NCBI GenBank assembly: GCA_003215695.1
Contig: QCJZ01000001.1
Span: 1 to 64,000, forward strand
Length of the DNA stretch: 64,000 nucleotides
Direction of reading: 5' to 3'
Source of the DNA: Prochlorococcus sp. AG-409-J03
GTDB lineage: Bacteria > Cyanobacteriota > Cyanobacteriia > PCC-6307 > Cyanobiaceae
Part shown: one piece after another, positions 56,781 to 64,000 of the stretch
Layout: every line of letters begins with the position of its first letter
Numbering within the stretch: the stretch's first letter is position 1
Position numbers and translations under genes: made by a program
The notes under the pieces: model-generated
Databases searched by the model: none
The model's input: the letters and a program-made list of their open reading frames with translations, nothing else
What the model was told of the DNA's origin: nothing

Positions 56781-58604
56781 ATGCTTGAAATATCGGCCAA
56801 ATTAGAAGAAGCCCTTCATAGAGCTTTCCTTAAGGTCTTCCCAACAGATAATCGAAGTTCAAAAACTTCCTCAATACTTACAAGTTCTAGTTTAGTCCCT
56901 GCATCAAAGCCAGAATTTGGAGATTTTCAAATCAATTGTGCTTTAGCACTAGCGAAAGAGATAAAGCAATCTCCACGTGATATTGCACAACAAATAGTTG
57001 ATCAACTAAAAAACGACGATGATTTCTTGAAAATATGCAATCCACCAAGTATTGCAGGTCCAGGTTTCATCAACCTATCTATAAATTCAACAACGCTTAT
57101 ATCTGAAATACATATTCGTCTAAATGATAAAAGATTGGGAGTGCCTTTAAAAGAATTCAGTAATAAGAAAATAGAAGAGAAAAGAAACCATAATCGTGTA
57201 ATTATCGATTTTTCCAGTCCGAATATTGCTAAAGAAATGCATGTTGGGCATTTACGATCAACAATTATTGGGGACTGTCTTGCACGGGTTCTTGAATTCT
57301 GCGGTTATGAAGTCTTACGAATCAATCATGTGGGAGATTGGGGTACACAATTTGGCATGCTCATCACTCATCTAAAAGAGGTGGTACCAGAGGCACTACA
57401 TACAAAAGATGCAGTGGAAATAAGTGACCTTGTGAATTTCTATCGTCAAGCAAAAAAAAGATTTGATGAAGATCAAATCTTTCAAAATAAATCTAGGAGT
57501 GAGGTCGTTAATTTACAAGCAGGTAATCAAGAAAGTTTACTTGCTTGGCAATTGCTATGTAATCAATCTAGAAAAGAGTTTCAAAAAATCTATGATAGAC
57601 TTGATATTAAGCTCACAGAAAGAGGTGAATCTTTTTATAACAAATTTTTAGTAGATGTTATTAATGATTTAAAAAATAAAAATTTACTCATAAATGATCA
57701 AGGAGCTCAATGTATTTTCCTTGATGGCTTAGTCGGAAAAGACGGCAAACCTCAACCCATCATTATTCAAAAAAGTGACGGAGGTTTTAATTACACAACA
57801 ACTGACTTGGCAGCCATTAAATATAGATTGACTAATCCACCTCATGGAGATGGAGCATTCCGGTTGATTTATGTCACAGATGCTGGGCAAGCATCACATT
57901 TTTCTGCAGTTTTTCAAATTGCAAAGCTTGCAGATTGGATTCCTACAAATTGTCAAATCGAGCATGTCCCCTTTGGTCTTGTTCAAGGAGAAGATGGTAA
58001 GAAATTAAAAACTCGTTCAGGCGAAACTATTAGATTAGTAGACCTTCTGGATGAAGCAATTCAAAGAGCAAAAGTAGATCTTAAAGCTCGTCTCAACACT
58101 GAAAATAGATTCGAGAAAGATAGTTTTATAGATACAGTTTCTACAACTGTTGGGATTGCAGCCATCAAGTATGCGGATCTGAGTCAAAATAGAATTTCTA
58201 ATTACCAATTTAGTTTTGATAAGATGCTCTCTTTACAAGGGAATACAGCTCCATATTTACTCTATGCATTAGTTCGAATAGCGGGCATATCTCGCAAAGG
58301 TGGAGATTTAAATGTCTCAAGTAAGAAAATTCAGTTCAATGAAGATCAAGAATGGGCCTTAATTCGCAAACTATTACAACTTGATTCTGTCATTTCTGAA
58401 GTCGAAAGAGAACTTCTTCCCAGTCGTCTCTGCGCATATCTATTTGAACTAAGTCAGATCTTTAATAGATTCTATGATCAAGTTCCAATTTTAAAGGCAG
58501 GTGAACCTGCAAAAACGAGTAGACTGGCCTTATGTTCTATCACTGCGGGTACACTTAAACTGGGGATGAACTTATTAGGTATCCCCACTCTGGAAAGAAT
58601 GTAA
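56781..58604 (+). CDS. argS: Arginyl-tRNA synthetase
   Basis: Charges tRNA-Arg. The protein has 607 residues, longer than the E. coli form by about 30, mainly near residues 115-150. An N-terminal additional domain is followed by the HIGH-type [13 protein letters not shown] near 154; as usual for this enzyme there is no classical KMSKS. The C-terminal anticodon-binding domain includes [21 protein letters not shown]. Its stop overlaps the hisC ATG by one base, so the two form an operon. Confidence 0.96.
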   Translation: MLEISAKLEEALHRAFLKVFPTDNRSSKTSSILTSSSLVPASKPEFGDFQINCALALAKEIKQSPRDIAQQIVDQLKNDDDFLKICNPPSIAGPGFINLSINSTTLISEIHIRLNDKRLGVPLKEFSNKKIEEKRNHNRVIIDFSSPNIAKEMHVGHLRSTIIGDCLARVLEFCGYEVLRINHVGDWGTQFGMLITHLKEVVPEALHTKDAVEISDLVNFYRQAKKRFDEDQIFQNKSRSEVVNLQAGNQESLLAWQLLCNQSRKEFQKIYDRLDIKLTERGESFYNKFLVDVINDLKNKNLLINDQGAQCIFLDGLVGKDGKPQPIIIQKSDGGFNYTTTDLAAIKYRLTNPPHGDGAFRLIYVTDAGQASHFSAVFQIAKLADWIPTNCQIEHVPFGLVQGEDGKKLKTRSGETIRLVDLLDEAIQRAKVDLKARLNTENRFEKDSFIDTVSTTVGIAAIKYADLSQNRISNYQFSFDKMLSLQGNTAPYLLYALVRIAGISRKGGDLNVSSKKIQFNEDQEWALIRKLLQLDSVISEVERELLPSRLCAYLFELSQIFNRFYDQVPILKAGEPAKTSRLALCSITAGTLKLGMNLLGIPTLERM

Positions 58605-59719
58605 TGAAAAAAAAAGAAAATTCATTCATAGATCTACCGAGCCCAAGGAAAGATGTCGCGGATTTAACACCATATTCAGCACCACTGGAAGGACGTAGAA
58701 AGTTACTAAGACTCGACTTTAATGAAAACACTATTGGACCAAGCCCACTAGTGATTAAGTCTCTCAGGGAGATCAGCAGAGAAGAAATCTCTATTTATCC
58801 TGAATACTCTGGTTTAAAAGAAAAAGTAGTAGAAACTCTCATCAAACAAAACTCAAAGGTAAATATAAATTCATCTGAAGTTGGTATTTTTAATGGAGTA
58901 GATGCAGCAATAAATGCTATTTTTCACGCCTATGGCGACTTTAATGATCTAATGTTAACTACATCGCCTACTTTTGGATATTATACCCCTTGTGCAAAAA
59001 TGCGAGGAATGAGAATCAACTCAATACCTTATGAGGGTAAAGATTTTAAATACCCATTTGATAATATTTGCGAATTGATCTCTCAAAATCATCCTAAAAT
59101 TTTACTCATATGCAACCCTAATAATCCAACTGGTACAAGATTAAGTCCAGAAAGAATTATAGAGATCACCCAACTTTCATCTAAAACACTAGTTGTTGTC
59201 GATGAACTATACGAGGCGTTTACAGGTGATAGTGTTCTGCCATTTGTCAATTTTCAAAAAATACCCAATCTTATTGTATTAAGATCACTTTCCAAAACAG
59301 CTGGTTTAGCAAGTTTAAGAATTGGTTTTGCTATTGGAAATTCTAAAGTAATTAATATAGTTAACAGAGTCACTGGCCCTTATGATGTTAATAGCTTTGC
59401 TGTAATTGCAGCTTTTGAGGCGCTTAAAGATCAATCTTATATTGATTCTTATGTGAATGAAGTACTTGAGGCTCGCAATTGGATAAAAAATACATTTAAA
59501 AAATATAACGTTAAGCATCATATTGATGGAGGAAACTATTTTCTACTTTGGCCAAAATCAAACCCACAACAAGTTGAGCAAAAGCTCAAGTCGTCTGGAA
59601 TTCTAATTAGGAATATGGATAAGAAAACAAATTTAAAAGGTTCTATCAGAGTGAGTATTGGAACAATTGAGCAGATGAAAAGATTCTGGTCAACTTTTAA
59701 GATTGTCGATGAAGTGTAG
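58604..59719 (+). CDS. hisC: Histidinol-phosphate aminotransferase-like protein
   Basis: A 371-residue PLP enzyme of fold type I. LRLDFNENTIGPSP near 40-53, CNPNNPTGT near 177, VVDELYEAF near 203 and the PLP-lysine in LRSLSKTAGLASLRIGFA near 230 match HisC. Other aminotransferases of this fold are possible, and the window also has a CobC-like relative at 43108. It starts in the argS stop. The C-terminus ends with RVSIGTIEQMKRFW, where the Arg binds the substrate phosphate or carboxylate. Confidence 0.85.
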   Translation: MKKKENSFIDLPSPRKDVADLTPYSAPLEGRRKLLRLDFNENTIGPSPLVIKSLREISREEISIYPEYSGLKEKVVETLIKQNSKVNINSSEVGIFNGVDAAINAIFHAYGDFNDLMLTTSPTFGYYTPCAKMRGMRINSIPYEGKDFKYPFDNICELISQNHPKILLICNPNNPTGTRLSPERIIEITQLSSKTLVVVDELYEAFTGDSVLPFVNFQKIPNLIVLRSLSKTAGLASLRIGFAIGNSKVINIVNRVTGPYDVNSFAVIAAFEALKDQSYIDSYVNEVLEARNWIKNTFKKYNVKHHIDGGNYFLLWPKSNPQQVEQKLKSSGILIRNMDKKTNLKGSIRVSIGTIEQMKRFWSTFKIVDEV

Positions 59720-59755
59720 ATTGTTTATTACGTCTCTATAGCTTGAGACAATCTA
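59717..59755. repeat. Hairpin region between convergent hisC and trpG
   Basis: TAGATT (59717-59722) pairs with AATCTA (59750-59755), and an inner GTCTC (59732-59736) pairs with GAGAC (59745-59749) around TATAGCTT. There is no T run, so it is not a classical terminator, but it might stop or process convergent transcripts. It contains the stop codons of both genes. Confidence 0.35.
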
Positions 59756-60349
59756 GGTATTTGCTGCTAAGTCCAAGAAATTAGAAAGTAACTTATGACC
59801 AGCTTCAGTCAATACACTCTCAGGATGGAACTGAACTCCATAAATGTGTGGAAAATCCTTATGGGTTATTCCCATAATAGTTTCATCCTCTAGCCAGGCT
59901 ATAACCTCTAGGCACTCTGGGAAGCTTTCTCTTTCTGCAATTAAGCTGTGGTACCTAGTTGCGACGAGGGGGTTAGGCAAATCTCTAAATATACCAGTAC
60001 CTGTATGCAAAACATTAGATGTTTTACCATGCATTAATTCTTTGGCTTTGATTATTTTTCCACCGAAAGCTTGAGTAATAGCTTGATGGCCAAGACAGAC
60101 TCCAAGGGTTGGTATTTTAATTGATAAATCAGATAAAATGTCTAGACAAACTCCAGATTGATTAGGATCTCCTGGACCAGGGGATAACAAAATCGCATCA
60201 GGATTTAAATCTTTAATTTCACTAATCGTCAGAGCATCATTACGTTCGACTCTGACTTCTGATGCAATAGGATACTGAGAAGCTAATTCGCCCAAATATT
60301 GAACGAGGTTATAAGTGAAGCTGTCATAATTGTCGATCACCAAAAACAT
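59753..60349 (-). CDS. trpG: Glutamine amidotransferase subunit of anthranilate / aminodeoxychorismate synthase
   Basis: Supplies ammonia from glutamine for anthranilate (tryptophan) and probably for p-aminobenzoate (folate). It has 198 residues. The class I amidotransferase triad is seen: Cys in GVCLGHQAI (about 84), and His and Glu in GVQFHPESVL (about 172-175). VIDNYDSFTYNLVQYLG starts the protein. The trpG and pabA names cannot be separated by sequence alone, and many bacteria share one subunit. It is 13 bp downstream of dgkA. Confidence 0.93.
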   Translation of the reverse strand: MFLVIDNYDSFTYNLVQYLGELASQYPIASEVRVERNDALTISEIKDLNPDAILLSPGPGDPNQSGVCLDILSDLSIKIPTLGVCLGHQAITQAFGGKIIKAKELMHGKTSNVLHTGTGIFRDLPNPLVATRYHSLIAERESFPECLEVIAWLEDETIMGITHKDFPHIYGVQFHPESVLTEAGHKLLSNFLDLAANT

Positions 60350-60362
60350 AATTTTTAAGCCA

Positions 60363-60821
60363 TTAAATTCCTAACTGTTTAAGTAATGGAGGAAATAATA
60401 ATAAAACAGCAATCAGCACCGAACTGATTGAAGCTACTAAAACTGCCCCAGCTGAACAATCTTTAGCGATTTGCGCGAGAGGGTGAAATCGCTTCCCAAT
60501 GGCCAAATCAACAACTGATTCAATCGCTGTATTAAGCAATTCAACTACTAGCACACTAGTGGCTGTAAGGGCCATTATTGCTAAATCAGTTTTATTAAGA
60601 CCTAAAAGAAAGCCTAAACCAAACGCACCCAATGCAAAACAAACATGAATCCGAAAATTTCTCTGCGTAACGAAAGCATATCCTAAGCCTTTTGCTGCAT
60701 ACAAAAAGCTAGTTGGTAGATCTTTAGCTATCTTCCACGATGACCTTTTATTTGATCTGTGAAAAGTATTAGGGCTGTCCCTTACTTCTCTATCAGAGTC
60801 ATTTGATATCTCAGTAGCCAT
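60363..60821 (-). CDS. dgkA: Diacylglycerol/undecaprenol kinase DgkA family
   Basis: Small membrane kinase that phosphorylates diacylglycerol or undecaprenol. It has 152 residues. The first 35 are hydrophilic; the catalytic core carries ELLNTAIESVVDL (about 98-110) and three spans near 60-75, 80-97 and 128-146. In this group the undecaprenol role (recycling of the cell-wall carrier) is more usual in non-enteric bacteria. It lies between ybeY (23 bp upstream) and trpG. Confidence 0.93.
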   Translation of the reverse strand: MATEISNDSDREVRDSPNTFHRSNKRSSWKIAKDLPTSFLYAAKGLGYAFVTQRNFRIHVCFALGAFGLGFLLGLNKTDLAIMALTATSVLVVELLNTAIESVVDLAIGKRFHPLAQIAKDCSAGAVLVASISSVLIAVLLLFPPLLKQLGI

Positions 60822-60844
60822 ATTTTGAAATCTTCATTCTTTAT

Positions 60845-61387
60845 TTAAAGAGTACCTCTTATATCAAGAAGTTGCTCTTGAATCAAAAGCATTTTATTAA
60901 GACTCTCCTCGTCACTATGGTCCCAACCCAAAAGGTGTAAAAAGCCATGAGTCGCAAGCCATCTCAGTTCTCTAAATAAATCAACATCATTAGCTTTCGC
61001 TTGTCTTATTGCTGTAGGGACTGAGATAACTATGTCACCCAATTCAATACATTCATTAGTTAGACCTGAAAATGACTCATCAATGATGGGAAACGAAAGC
61101 ACATCTGTACTTTTTGCCTGCCCCAGCCAAGCATGATTCAAATCAAGAATTTTCTTATCATTCGTTAATTCCAAACCCAAGCTAAAATTAGAAGCATTGC
61201 GTACTATTGCCGGACACTTCAATGCTTCATTTACTTGTATGAATTCAATCCAGCCACCTATCTCATTAATCCAATTACTTGGATTTTTTATCAACTCTAA
61301 AGTCTCACTATTCACAAATACATCTAAATCTTGAACCGAGAAGGGTGTAAAAGAAAGATCTAAGTCTAATTTATATGATCTAGTCAA
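60845..61387 (-). CDS. ybeY: Endoribonuclease YbeY
   Basis: Zinc-dependent RNase required for 16S rRNA 3'-end maturation and ribosome quality control. From TTG 61387 it has 180 residues. The metal motif HGFLHLLGWDH carries the three histidines, and DLNHAWLGQAKSTDVLSFP is typical. The frame is open further back to TTG 61438, but 61387 is preferred: GGAG is 6 nt upstream, it avoids a 35-bp overlap with the next gene, and the protein then begins near its conserved DLDLSFT. No ATG start exists. Confidence 0.92.
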   Translation of the reverse strand: MTRSYKLDLDLSFTPFSVQDLDVFVNSETLELIKNPSNWINEIGGWIEFIQVNEALKCPAIVRNASNFSLGLELTNDKKILDLNHAWLGQAKSTDVLSFPIIDESFSGLTNECIELGDIVISVPTAIRQAKANDVDLFRELRWLATHGFLHLLGWDHSDEESLNKMLLIQEQLLDIRGTL

Positions 61388-61403
61388 AGAATTCTCCGTA
61401 AAA

Positions 61404-61595
61404 TTATTGCGGGATATGAGGTTTTCCCAGAACAGCAACTAAAAGAATAAATCCAAGAAAGCCCAAAGCCGTTAAACCAAAATGAGAAAGGCTTTGCCCC
61501 CCTTTGCGAACCATATTTTTCATGGCAAGTTTGACAAAGCTTGGAGATGGCGTTGTTTTTTTGGCGACATCGCCAGAAGTAATTTTATTATTCAT
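61404..61595 (-). CDS. DUF3285 small membrane protein
   Basis: A 63-residue protein resembling the cyanobacterial DUF3285 family. SPSFVKLAMKNMVRKGGQSL precedes a single span (about 40-57). The positively charged section before the span puts the N-terminus on the cytoplasmic side. It lies between prfB (11 bp) and ybeY on the same strand. Function is unknown. Confidence 0.8.
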   Translation of the reverse strand: MNNKITSGDVAKKTTPSPSFVKLAMKNMVRKGGQSLSHFGLTALGFLGFILLVAVLGKPHIPQ

Positions 61596-61606
61596 ATCAT
61601 CTAAAT

Positions 61607-62717
61607 TTATGATTCTTCGATATTTTGCCTTAAAAGAGACTGAATAAAAATATCTATTTCCCCATTCATGACTGAATCTACATCTGTTGTCTCTTGTTCA
61701 GTACGTAAATCTTTTACCATTTGATACGGGTGAAAAACATAATTTCTAATTTGATTGCCCCATGCAGCTTCAACAATATCTCCCCGAATATCAGCAATCT
61801 CTGCAGCCCTTTGTTCTTCTGCTATCACCATAAGTTTTGATTTTAATAGTGCCATTGCTTTTTCTTTATTTTGAAGTTGCGATCGTTCTTGTGTACATCG
61901 AACTGCAATCCCAGTGGGCACATGAAGAATCCGAACAGCAGTTTCAACTTTATTTACATTTTGGCCACCTGCTCCACCTGAACGACTTGTCGTGATTTCC
62001 AAATCTTTTTCAGGAATCTCAAGTTCAACATCTTCATCAAGTTTAGGCATTACTTCAACTCCAGCAAAACTGGTTTGTCGCTTTCCGTTAGCATTAAAAG
62101 GGGAAATTCTGACTAAGCGGTGAGTTCCTTTTTCATTTTGTAAAAACCCATATGCGTATAAACCATCTATTTCGATGGTGACACTTTTTATTCCAGCTTC
62201 CTCTCCCTCAGAAAGTTCATTAATAATTACTTTCATACCATTATTTTCAGCCCAACGTGTATACATCCTAAGAAGCATTTGGGCCCAATCTTGGGCATCG
62301 GTGCCACCAGCACCAGCATTAATTGAGAGCAGTGCACCCTCCTTAGCGTAGGTACCACTTAGAAGACGCTCCATCTGCCAACGCTCAAGTTCATGCTTTA
62401 ATTTCTCAATGCCATTTTGGGCCTCCAAAAGCATTTCTTCATCAGGATCTATCTCATAAAGCTCTAACGAGAGATTTGCCTCCTCAATAACCCCCCTCCA
62501 TGCAATTAACTTTTCCAACTCTGCTTTTACTTCATCAAGTTGACGCATCTGCTTTTGAGCATCTTTAGGATCGTTCCAAAACTCAGGTTGCGATGCAACT
62601 TGCTCTAAATCCTTTTTTTTAGCCAACAATGCAGGTTCGTCAAAGACAATCCTGAGCAATACTCAGGCGAGCAGTCAATAAAGAAAGATCCCTTTTAAAA
62701 TCCGTAAGGTCTTGCAA
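61607..62717 (-). CDS. prfB: Peptide chain release factor 2 with programmed +1 frameshift
   Basis: Releases proteins at UGA and UAA stops. The main frame runs from 62659 to 61607 (350 codons, with SPF stop-recognition and [14 protein letters not shown] catalytic motif) but lacks a proper start. A TTG at 62717 opens another frame of 25 codons ending in [12 protein letters not shown]. It meets TGA at codon 26 in CTTTGAC (62645-62639); skipping one base continues [10 protein letters not shown] in the main frame, for 374 residues in all. Codon 26 is the position used in E. coli RF2. AGGA upstream resembles the stimulating Shine-Dalgarno element. Low RF2 causes more frameshifting and so feedback control. 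Confidence 0.95.
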
Positions 62718-62775
62718 AAGAGGTAATAGAATTAATACATTAAAAGCTATCAGCATATCAACCCAAAAACTATAC

Positions 62776-63066
62776 ATGAATAGATCAAGTCACGATTCAG
62801 GCATTACCAAAGTGGAAATATACACTTGGAAATTTTGCCCATTTTGCATTCGTGCAAAAGCCCTGCTAAATGAAAAGGGAGTAAAATTCATAGAATATTT
62901 GATTGATGGAGACAATGATGCAAGAACAAAGATGGCTGAAAGAGCAGGTGGTCTTAGAACTGTCCCACAAATTTTTATCAATGAAAAAAGTATTGGGGGT
63001 TGCGATGACCTATACGAACTTGAAAGGGATAACAAATTAAATGAACTTATTGGAAAAACAAATTGA
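62776..63066 (+). CDS. grxC: Glutaredoxin (dithiol, CPFC)
   Basis: A 96-residue thioredoxin-fold protein that reduces disulfides using glutathione. The active site CPFC is at 21-24; TVPQIFINEKSIGGCDDL (about 71-88) contains the cis-proline and glutathione-binding residues. The start is ATG 62776, 3 nt upstream of gshB, so glutaredoxin and glutathione synthesis are made together. It is divergent from prfB. Confidence 0.95.
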   Translation: MNRSSHDSGITKVEIYTWKFCPFCIRAKALLNEKGVKFIEYLIDGDNDARTKMAERAGGLRTVPQIFINEKSIGGCDDLYELERDNKLNELIGKTN

Positions 63067-63069
63067 TTC

Positions 63070-63999
63070 ATGAAGCAACTTTTTGTTCTAGATCCAATTG
63101 AAAATATTAATCCAAATAAGGATTCATCAGCCGCACTGATGCAAGCCGCATCTAGAGCCAATATAGATGTATGGATTTGCACTCCCTCTGATCTGCAAGC
63201 TCGCGGAAATGATGCATGGGTTGTTTCTAACAAAGTGAATTGTGAGCCTTGGATTAATGTCCAATCACCACAAAGTCTTCCTTTAAGAGATTTCTCTTGC
63301 ATTTGGATGCGCAAAGATCCTCCTGTTGATGAAGCATTTTTATATGCAACTCATTTATTAGAAGTTGCAGAAAGAGACGGAGTCAGTGTCATTAATAAGC
63401 CTGCATCACTTAGAGCATGGAACGAAAAATTAGGAGCTTTAAGATTTAGTGATCTCATGGCTCCCACTCTGGTTGCGAGTAGGGTGGAACAATTAATCAT
63501 ATTTGCGAAAGAATTTGGTGAAGTTGTTCTTAAGCCACTTGGAGGGAAAGGTGGCCAAGGAGTCATACGAATTGCAAAAAATGCTCCAGGCTTAGAAGCA
63601 TTATTGGAACTAATTACGGCACAAGAACATTTGCCAGTGATGATGCAACAATTTCTACCAGCAGTAATGCATGGAGACAAACGAATCCTTTTGGTTAACG
63701 GAGAGCCCTTAGGTGCAATTAATAGACGTCCAAAAGAAGGAGACTTCAGAAGTAACCTAGCTTTAGGAGGAAAAGCTGAAATAACAAAATTAACTCCAAA
63801 AGAAATAGAAATATGTGCTCAATTAAAACCGTCTTTGAAGAAAGAAGGTCTATTCTTTGTTGGTATAGATGTTATTGGAGGTATGCTAAGTGAGATAAAT
63901 GTAACAAGTCCAACTGGTATTAAAGAAGTAGAGAACCTAATGAATGTTCCATTAGCCGATCAAGTAATTGATTGTCTTATAGATCATTTGAACAATTAA
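63070..63999 (+). CDS. gshB: Glutathione synthetase
   Basis: Adds glycine to gamma-glutamylcysteine. It is complete at 309 residues, ending one base before the right edge. It begins [19 protein letters not shown]. The ATP-grasp domain has [16 protein letters not shown] near 156, and [13 protein letters not shown] near the C-terminus provides metal and substrate binding. It follows grxC after 3 nt. Confidence 0.95.
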   Translation: MKQLFVLDPIENINPNKDSSAALMQAASRANIDVWICTPSDLQARGNDAWVVSNKVNCEPWINVQSPQSLPLRDFSCIWMRKDPPVDEAFLYATHLLEVAERDGVSVINKPASLRAWNEKLGALRFSDLMAPTLVASRVEQLIIFAKEFGEVVLKPLGGKGGQGVIRIAKNAPGLEALLELITAQEHLPVMMQQFLPAVMHGDKRILLVNGEPLGAINRRPKEGDFRSNLALGGKAEITKLTPKEIEICAQLKPSLKKEGLFFVGIDVIGGMLSEINVTSPTGIKEVENLMNVPLADQVIDCLIDHLNN

Positions 64000-64000
64000 C

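Overview
The window looks like an ordinary stretch of core chromosome from a marine picocyanobacterium, most likely a low-light-type Prochlorococcus (NATL/SS120-like). This is judged from its AT-rich composition, short spacers, a single psbA, crtR, a CP12 with only the C-terminal cysteine pair, and a marine bicA-sbtA-sbtB bicarbonate cluster. The strain assignment is inference. I see no insertion sequence, prophage, CRISPR array, integrase or attachment site, so this is not an obvious accessory island.

Layout. 1-9 kb: trmB (cut by the left edge), a DUF3177 membrane protein, ileS, a Ycf66-like protein, tRNA-Leu(UAG), crtR, gatC, a 3-methyladenine DNA glycosylase with a damaged or unusual 5' end, pyrB and a Ycf20-like protein. 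9-18 kb: coaBC, psbO, ATP sulfurylase, ftsH, a divergent KDPG-aldolase-like protein, aroC and psbA. 18-27 kb: an aspartoacylase-family protein, a glutathionyl-hydroquinone-reductase-like GST, a DUF2301 membrane protein, CP12, a 60-aa protein, obgE, mutS2, a glyoxalase-fold protein, Mg-type hemB and a CbpA-like J protein. 27-34 kb: bicA-sbtA-sbtB, a thioredoxin-reductase-like flavoprotein whose pyridine-nucleotide motifs are degraded, a small coupled protein plus an ABC1/UbiB kinase, and eno. 35-42 kb: a ClpB-type disaggregase, then secE-nusG-rplK-rplA-rplJ-rplL with structured leaders before rplA and rplJ, ending in an intrinsic terminator that touches the start codon of rnhA. 42-54 kb: pyrD, a CobC-like aminotransferase, murG, an exported protein of unknown function, pgk, rbgA, an RluD-type pseudouridine synthase, a fused double-ATPase peptide ABC protein, a bifunctional RSH enzyme and a DUF2062 protein. 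54-64 kb: mnmE, nadC, argS, hisC, trpG/pabA, dgkA, ybeY, a DUF3285 protein, prfB with a programmed +1 frameshift, grxC and gshB.

How they fit together. Photosynthesis and carbon (psbO, psbA, crtR, CP12, bicA/sbtA/sbtB, hemB) are interleaved with translation (ileS, argS, tRNA, ribosomal proteins, prfB, mnmE, GTPases) and basic metabolism. The most notable signals are regulatory or structural: same-geometry hairpins just upstream of the psbA and psbO start codons, an exact TGTGA-N6-TCACA site upstream of psbA, r-protein leaders, a pgk terminator built from the last codons of the opposing gene, and the prfB recoding site. No new multi-gene system is evident; the best candidates for new biology are the thioredoxin-reductase-like protein without usual NADPH motifs, the aldolase-like protein with altered active-site motifs, and the CRP-like site near psbA.
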